Shown piece after piece: positions 60,701 to 64,000 of a stretch of DNA of 64,000 bases. The first letter of the stretch is position 1. Every line of letters begins with the position of its first letter. The position numbers and the translations under genes are program-made. The notes beneath the pieces are model-generated. The model was not told the DNA's origin and searched no databases. It saw only the letters and a program-made list of their open reading frames with translations. Source of the stretch: Pseudisothecium myosuroides (Eukaryota; Streptophyta; Bryopsida; Hypnales; Lembophyllaceae); contig OX637287.1 in NCBI GenBank assembly GCA_951799445.1, positions 33,250,224-33,314,223 of the forward strand, in the 5' to 3' direction.

Positions 60701-60996
60701 TTAAACCCTTCTTCGCTATGGTTTTCAAAACTTATGTCAAAACATCGTAGACAGTTACGATCGTCACTGTGCAGTAGACTGAAAGATTTGCAATGATCGG
60801 TCGCTGAAAGCTGAATTTGATTCTGGAAACTTACCCTCCCAATGCTAGCGACTGGCACAAGGCCTCGGTGATGAGGCATCACGCGCCATGCTCTCCATTG
60901 CAGCAGGCGCACAACATTCTCTGTCCGAAAGGAGGGACGCACGACTGGCTGCTTGAAGGTCGAAGACGACGCAATGACCGTGCTCATGCGAGACAT
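57744..60996 (-). CDS. Probable plastid-targeted conserved protein of unknown function, 8 exons
   Basis: Exons (minus): 60996-60835, 60688-60554, 60123-60089, 59482-59410, 59152-59095, 58975-58890, 58304-58215 and 57806-57744, total 702 bases, 233 residues, all phases consistent. Residues 1-54 look like a chloroplast transit peptide: Ser/Thr/Arg/Val-rich, no acid until Glu26, starting MSRMSTVIASSSTF. Exon 2 is acidic then Glu/Lys/Arg-rich (coiled-coil-like). The C-terminal half is helical and Leu/Glu-rich, with LLDMAANNDIDRPLLALLDE and a final VFMEEIRLAVVKYIAL. No catalytic motif is visible. The fit of several very short exons into one frame is strong evidence for a real gene, although the 35-base exon 3 and the poor acceptor of exon 4 (AAATGCAAG) are the least certain joins. 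The product resembles uncharacterised plant chloroplast proteins; I give no name. It shares a 743-bp divergent promoter region with the Nudix gene. Confidence 0.72.
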
Positions 60997-61203
60997 AGTG
61001 GCAGCTCTGCTTCGATTCGATCACCACTCACTTTCTCTTGATAGCTTCTAAACTTTGGCTCCTATATTCAACTCGCACTGCGAAAACCCACTTGAATTTC
61101 AATTTCTACTTGACTGATATCAACCACAAGTAGCTAATGCCCTCCTCGAGACAGCATGCTTCTTCGATTTCCGAGGAACAGAATGATGCCTACAATCTGC
61201 ATT

Positions 61204-61240
61204 GAACCCTAAACCCTAAACCCCTAAACCCTAAGACCCT
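61204..61240. promoter_or_regulatory. Telo-box cluster in a divergent promoter
   Basis: Four near-perfect CCCTAAA units in a row, between the plastid-protein gene (start codon 60996, minus) and the Nudix gene (start 61740, plus). Telo-boxes (AAACCCTAA) are known plant promoter elements of growth- and translation-related genes and are bound by Myb-type TRB proteins. Tract length is too short to call an ancient chromosome end. Confidence 0.6.
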
Positions 61241-61680
61241 CATCCTTATAACTTTTATGAAGAAGAGCTTGGAGAACTCCTCTCCTGGGATCATATCCAT
61301 TTGCACACGACTTCGAGGGTGTCAAGCTTCAAAGTCTCTCTCGGAGACCAGATTTAGGGTTTCGTATCATTGTTCATACAGTTTTTTAGACTTCGTCGTG
61401 AGACTTAGGATCACCAATTTGGTAACCAAGCACTTCACCTTAGAATCACCTACGTTTGCAGATGCTGAACGACGATCAAGAAATTTCAATCAAACATGTC
61501 AACCATGTCAATGTGGCTCTGGTGTGGCAACAAGCGACCTAGTTTGCGAGATAGGTGTTTCCGCATCCACACTGAATCCGGAATTCTGAAGGGTTGCTTT
61601 GAAGGCGATAAGGTGTGTGACCTTTAGAGTTCAAATCGTCATACTCAGTTGACTGTTCTCCTCTATACCCACTTTCCTTC

Positions 61681-61697
61681 ACCCTAAACCCTAAACC
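61681..61697. promoter_or_regulatory. Second telo-box, 5' leader of the Nudix gene
   Basis: ACCCTAAACCCTAAACC lies 43 bases before the Nudix ATG, probably within the promoter or 5' leader. Confidence 0.55.
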
Positions 61698-61739
61698 AAA
61701 CCACAGGAGTGATTCGCAAGGAGGCTCGTCTTCGCTGCA

Positions 61740-64000
61740 ATGCCTGATCCCGAGATCGAAAGTCTCGGGCCTTACTGGGAGACAGTGATTCACAACTGCA
61801 ATGTCGGCCGGGTAACTCAACATCTTCCCTCACTCAAGCAACCATAGGCACTCTGTATTTGAATTTGTTCGTGAGTGTCACGTCTCTTTGATTTTGCTAC
61901 CAAGTATGCATTGTCGTGATTTTGAGAAATTCTTTACATTCTTGAGGAGATGCCGCAACACCCTTGGAAGAGAAATCAAGATTGTTTTGTGCTCAATCTT
62001 GAGTTCGCTTCAAGTGGGAGGTACCGAAAGCTACAAGGAAACGATTATGCTTTCTGCAGTGAATGTTCAACTCTTTTTTATGCATAATTTTTTGGTGGTT
62101 GCCATCTAAAATGGAGAAGGGTAAGTTCTCTCAGCTGCCTAAGAATTATGTTACGAATTTTAATTGGTGGTAAGTGTCACAATGGAGAATACCGGTAGAG
62201 CATTGGTGGTTGATACTAGTTTGCGGATCTATGAACTTCTGTGAGCAGGGCTTAATGAAAAGCAGCTTAACCCTTGGAGGAACGACATTTCTTAGATTTT
62301 AAACTGACCAATCAATTTACGCTTTTTTTGTGATTAATTAACACAGCAATGGTTGTGCTTATAGAGACTATTCACATTTCATGCACGTTCATTGTCCTTG
62401 TTCTGGTAGATTTTTTTCTCTGCATATTATCTAAGTGTTGCCGGATCGTCACAACAGGAATAGTTATATGAAACTGAGAAGCTTGAACTGGCATTGCAGG
62501 AACAAAAAAAAGATTTCACTCCCTTCAAGCTAGAGGGTGAGATTCTCGGCTACATTCATCCAAGGTACAAAATATGATTGACTTTGCGCATGGTATTTGC
62601 TTTCTGGTAGAGCTAGCTTGCTATCTTGTCATAAATAACTTAGTAAAGGGTCAATGGGAGCTCTCTGGGTGTAGAAGAATGCTTAATAAAATTAAGATTT
62701 AGAAAGCCATGCAATCTTTGGCAAGTTATGTCAAAGCATGATGTTGATTGCAATTCTCAAAGTTGAAGGTACATGCTCACAAGAGCTAAGCAACGTTATG
62801 CAGGTTTAGAATAGGTACTTTTCTATGAAGATTCCATTGTGAAACAAGAGTATATTGTGAAAAGGTTTGGCCGCAAAGTCTTTCTCTTCGGGTGCTATTT
62901 TGAGTCTAAGAACAAGCTCTGGTTTCCAAGATCAGTGTTCACCGCCTTCATATTAGTTAAAATGGCAGAGATTGACTTTTTCCCAGGGTCTGGTTTGAAA
63001 TCTCAGATGTATACCAGTCGAAGTTTTTTGAGCTTTGTGCACTTGAACGTCTCCATTTTGGTGGTCTAAAACACACGAATTCAACTAATATGACCATGTT
63101 CCAACACGTGTGCAGGTTTTGGGAACACCTGAAAACCTTCAATAAAATTTTCTTCGTCGATCCAGGGGATTTAAGGACAGGCACGGAGAATGGTTGGATC
63201 ACCCTGCATCCCACCTGCAACTCCACAGGCGAACGCACCAGACAGATAGACTTACTATTACGCCTTCTTGAGAGAGAAAAGATTATCACTGACTGGCGCA
63301 ATGAGGTTGCCTACACTACATTATATAAACTCACTTTCCTTTGCTCATCTAGTTGGATAATTAATTAAACAAGTTTTCCAGAAAACTTTGCCATTTACAA
63401 CCTTGCAGGAGAATATGGTGATTTTGGTTTAAAAGGACGGAGTTCTCCTAATTAGATTATGTGAATGGTGTGAAGTTCTCCTCATTATTGAGTGGCGTCA
63501 TTGTTGAATTACCATTGAGAATATTAACGACACTACTGAGTATTGTAGTGGTTTAAATGGAAAGGGGCACTGTTGAGAAGAAAACCGTAGTGGCACTGTT
63601 TATGAAAAGAATGGAAACAGCAACTTATTAAGGAGACCATATCAAATTTATTTCTCTTCTAATTGAGATCACTGTGGTAAAAAGCAGTGTAGATCATCTT
63701 TTGCGTTATACTTTGACAAATGCTGTGAACCCTCTCTGACGGTCTACCAGGCTGCAGCTATGCCCAGTTGTGACGAGGTATGATGCGCATCGTTATTTCT
63801 CCCTGGAGCGAGCAGCCCTGCCCTTCTTTGGAGTGAAGGTAAGAACTTCTGATTGTGAATTGTTTTAGCTATTATGACTACCACTTCTTTGTATACAATT
63901 CCTAGGTATTGGCTTCTACATATTAGTTACTGGATACAAGTCTGTGCCTTAGAGTCTACAATCTTAAAGAGACATCAAGGGAGCACTTATATCTGCTATC
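61740..64000 (+). CDS. DUF4743/Nudix hydrolase (plant NUDT20/24-like), 5' part, 4 exons seen
   Basis: Exons 61740-61811, 62500-62564, 63116-63305 and 63758-63838 give 115 residues and end at a donor (AAG|GTAAGA); the rest lies beyond the window. The N-terminal DUF4743 domain is recognisable. It has YWETVIHNCN, FKLEGEILGYIHPRF, WITLHPTC, GERTRQIDLLLRLL and DWRNELCPVVTRY, then YFSLERAALPFFGVK, which in this family leads straight into the Nudix domain. Relatives are chloroplast Nudix hydrolases and the Tnr3-type enzymes that hydrolyse oxidised thiamine diphosphates; the Nudix box itself is not in view. Exon 4 is started at CTATGC (after GGCTGCAG) because this gives NE-LCPV, matching relatives. 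The start MPDPEIES has no transit peptide, unlike angiosperm plastid forms, so the product may be cytosolic or an upstream exon may be missed. Confidence 0.85.

Noticed and set aside
61204..61240. Interstitial telomere or chromosome fusion point
   Set aside because: Only about four units and placed in a promoter; telo-box regulatory use is the simpler reading.

Overview
The window is nuclear DNA of a plant. The evidence is spliced genes with GT-AG introns of about 100-1,000 bases, telo-box (AAACCCTAA) runs in a promoter region, plant-type transposable elements, and a tRNA methyltransferase gene carrying the plant-specific N-terminal CCCH zinc finger. Intergenic DNA is AT-rich and packed with short non-autonomous DNA transposons. 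I cannot fix the species; a seed-free land plant (moss, lycophyte or fern grade) would fit. No prokaryotic operon, CRISPR array, rRNA or clear tRNA gene was seen.

Left part (1-20 kb): mostly transposon-derived. A small three-exon CYSTM-type membrane protein gene lies on the minus strand at 6.6-8.05 kb. It is surrounded by a TTAA-flanked, piggyBac-like MITE family, a short ATAACATTCAGTAGC-ended family, a 781-bp perfect-fold hairpin element nested in another MITE, a second large hairpin at 16.7-17.2 kb, and a run of MITEs at 18.4-19.7 kb.

Middle (20-47 kb): a six-exon HROB homologue (homologous recombination OB-fold protein, 20.3-23.7 kb, plus) faces a three-exon gene on the minus strand (24.6-26.4 kb). 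The latter starts with a CxxC...WxCxxC zinc ribbon resembling MRNIP, the MRN-complex-interacting protein. If the second call holds, two recombination-repair genes sit tail to tail. Then follow MITEs, a tRNA-derived SINE-like piece, a (TA)n tract, a three-fold repeated promoter-like unit leading into a decayed gene with a caspase-like HG-type motif, a dead LINE (40.2-42.9 kb, minus) and a 1.2-kb non-autonomous CACTA element.

Right part (47-64 kb): gene-dense. A 14-exon TRM2/TRMT2A-type tRNA (uracil-5-)-methyltransferase with CCCH finger and RRM (minus, 47.6-54.5 kb) is followed by two MITEs, an unidentified Cys-rich ORF (57.1-57.4 kb), an eight-exon gene for a probable plastid protein of unknown function (minus, 57.7-61.0 kb), and, divergent from it across a telo-box intergenic region, the first four exons of a DUF4743-Nudix hydrolase (plus, from 61.7 kb) that runs off the window.

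All exon models were derived by hand from splice signals, phase agreement and remembered family patterns; no search was run. Element boundaries marked approximate are read by eye.
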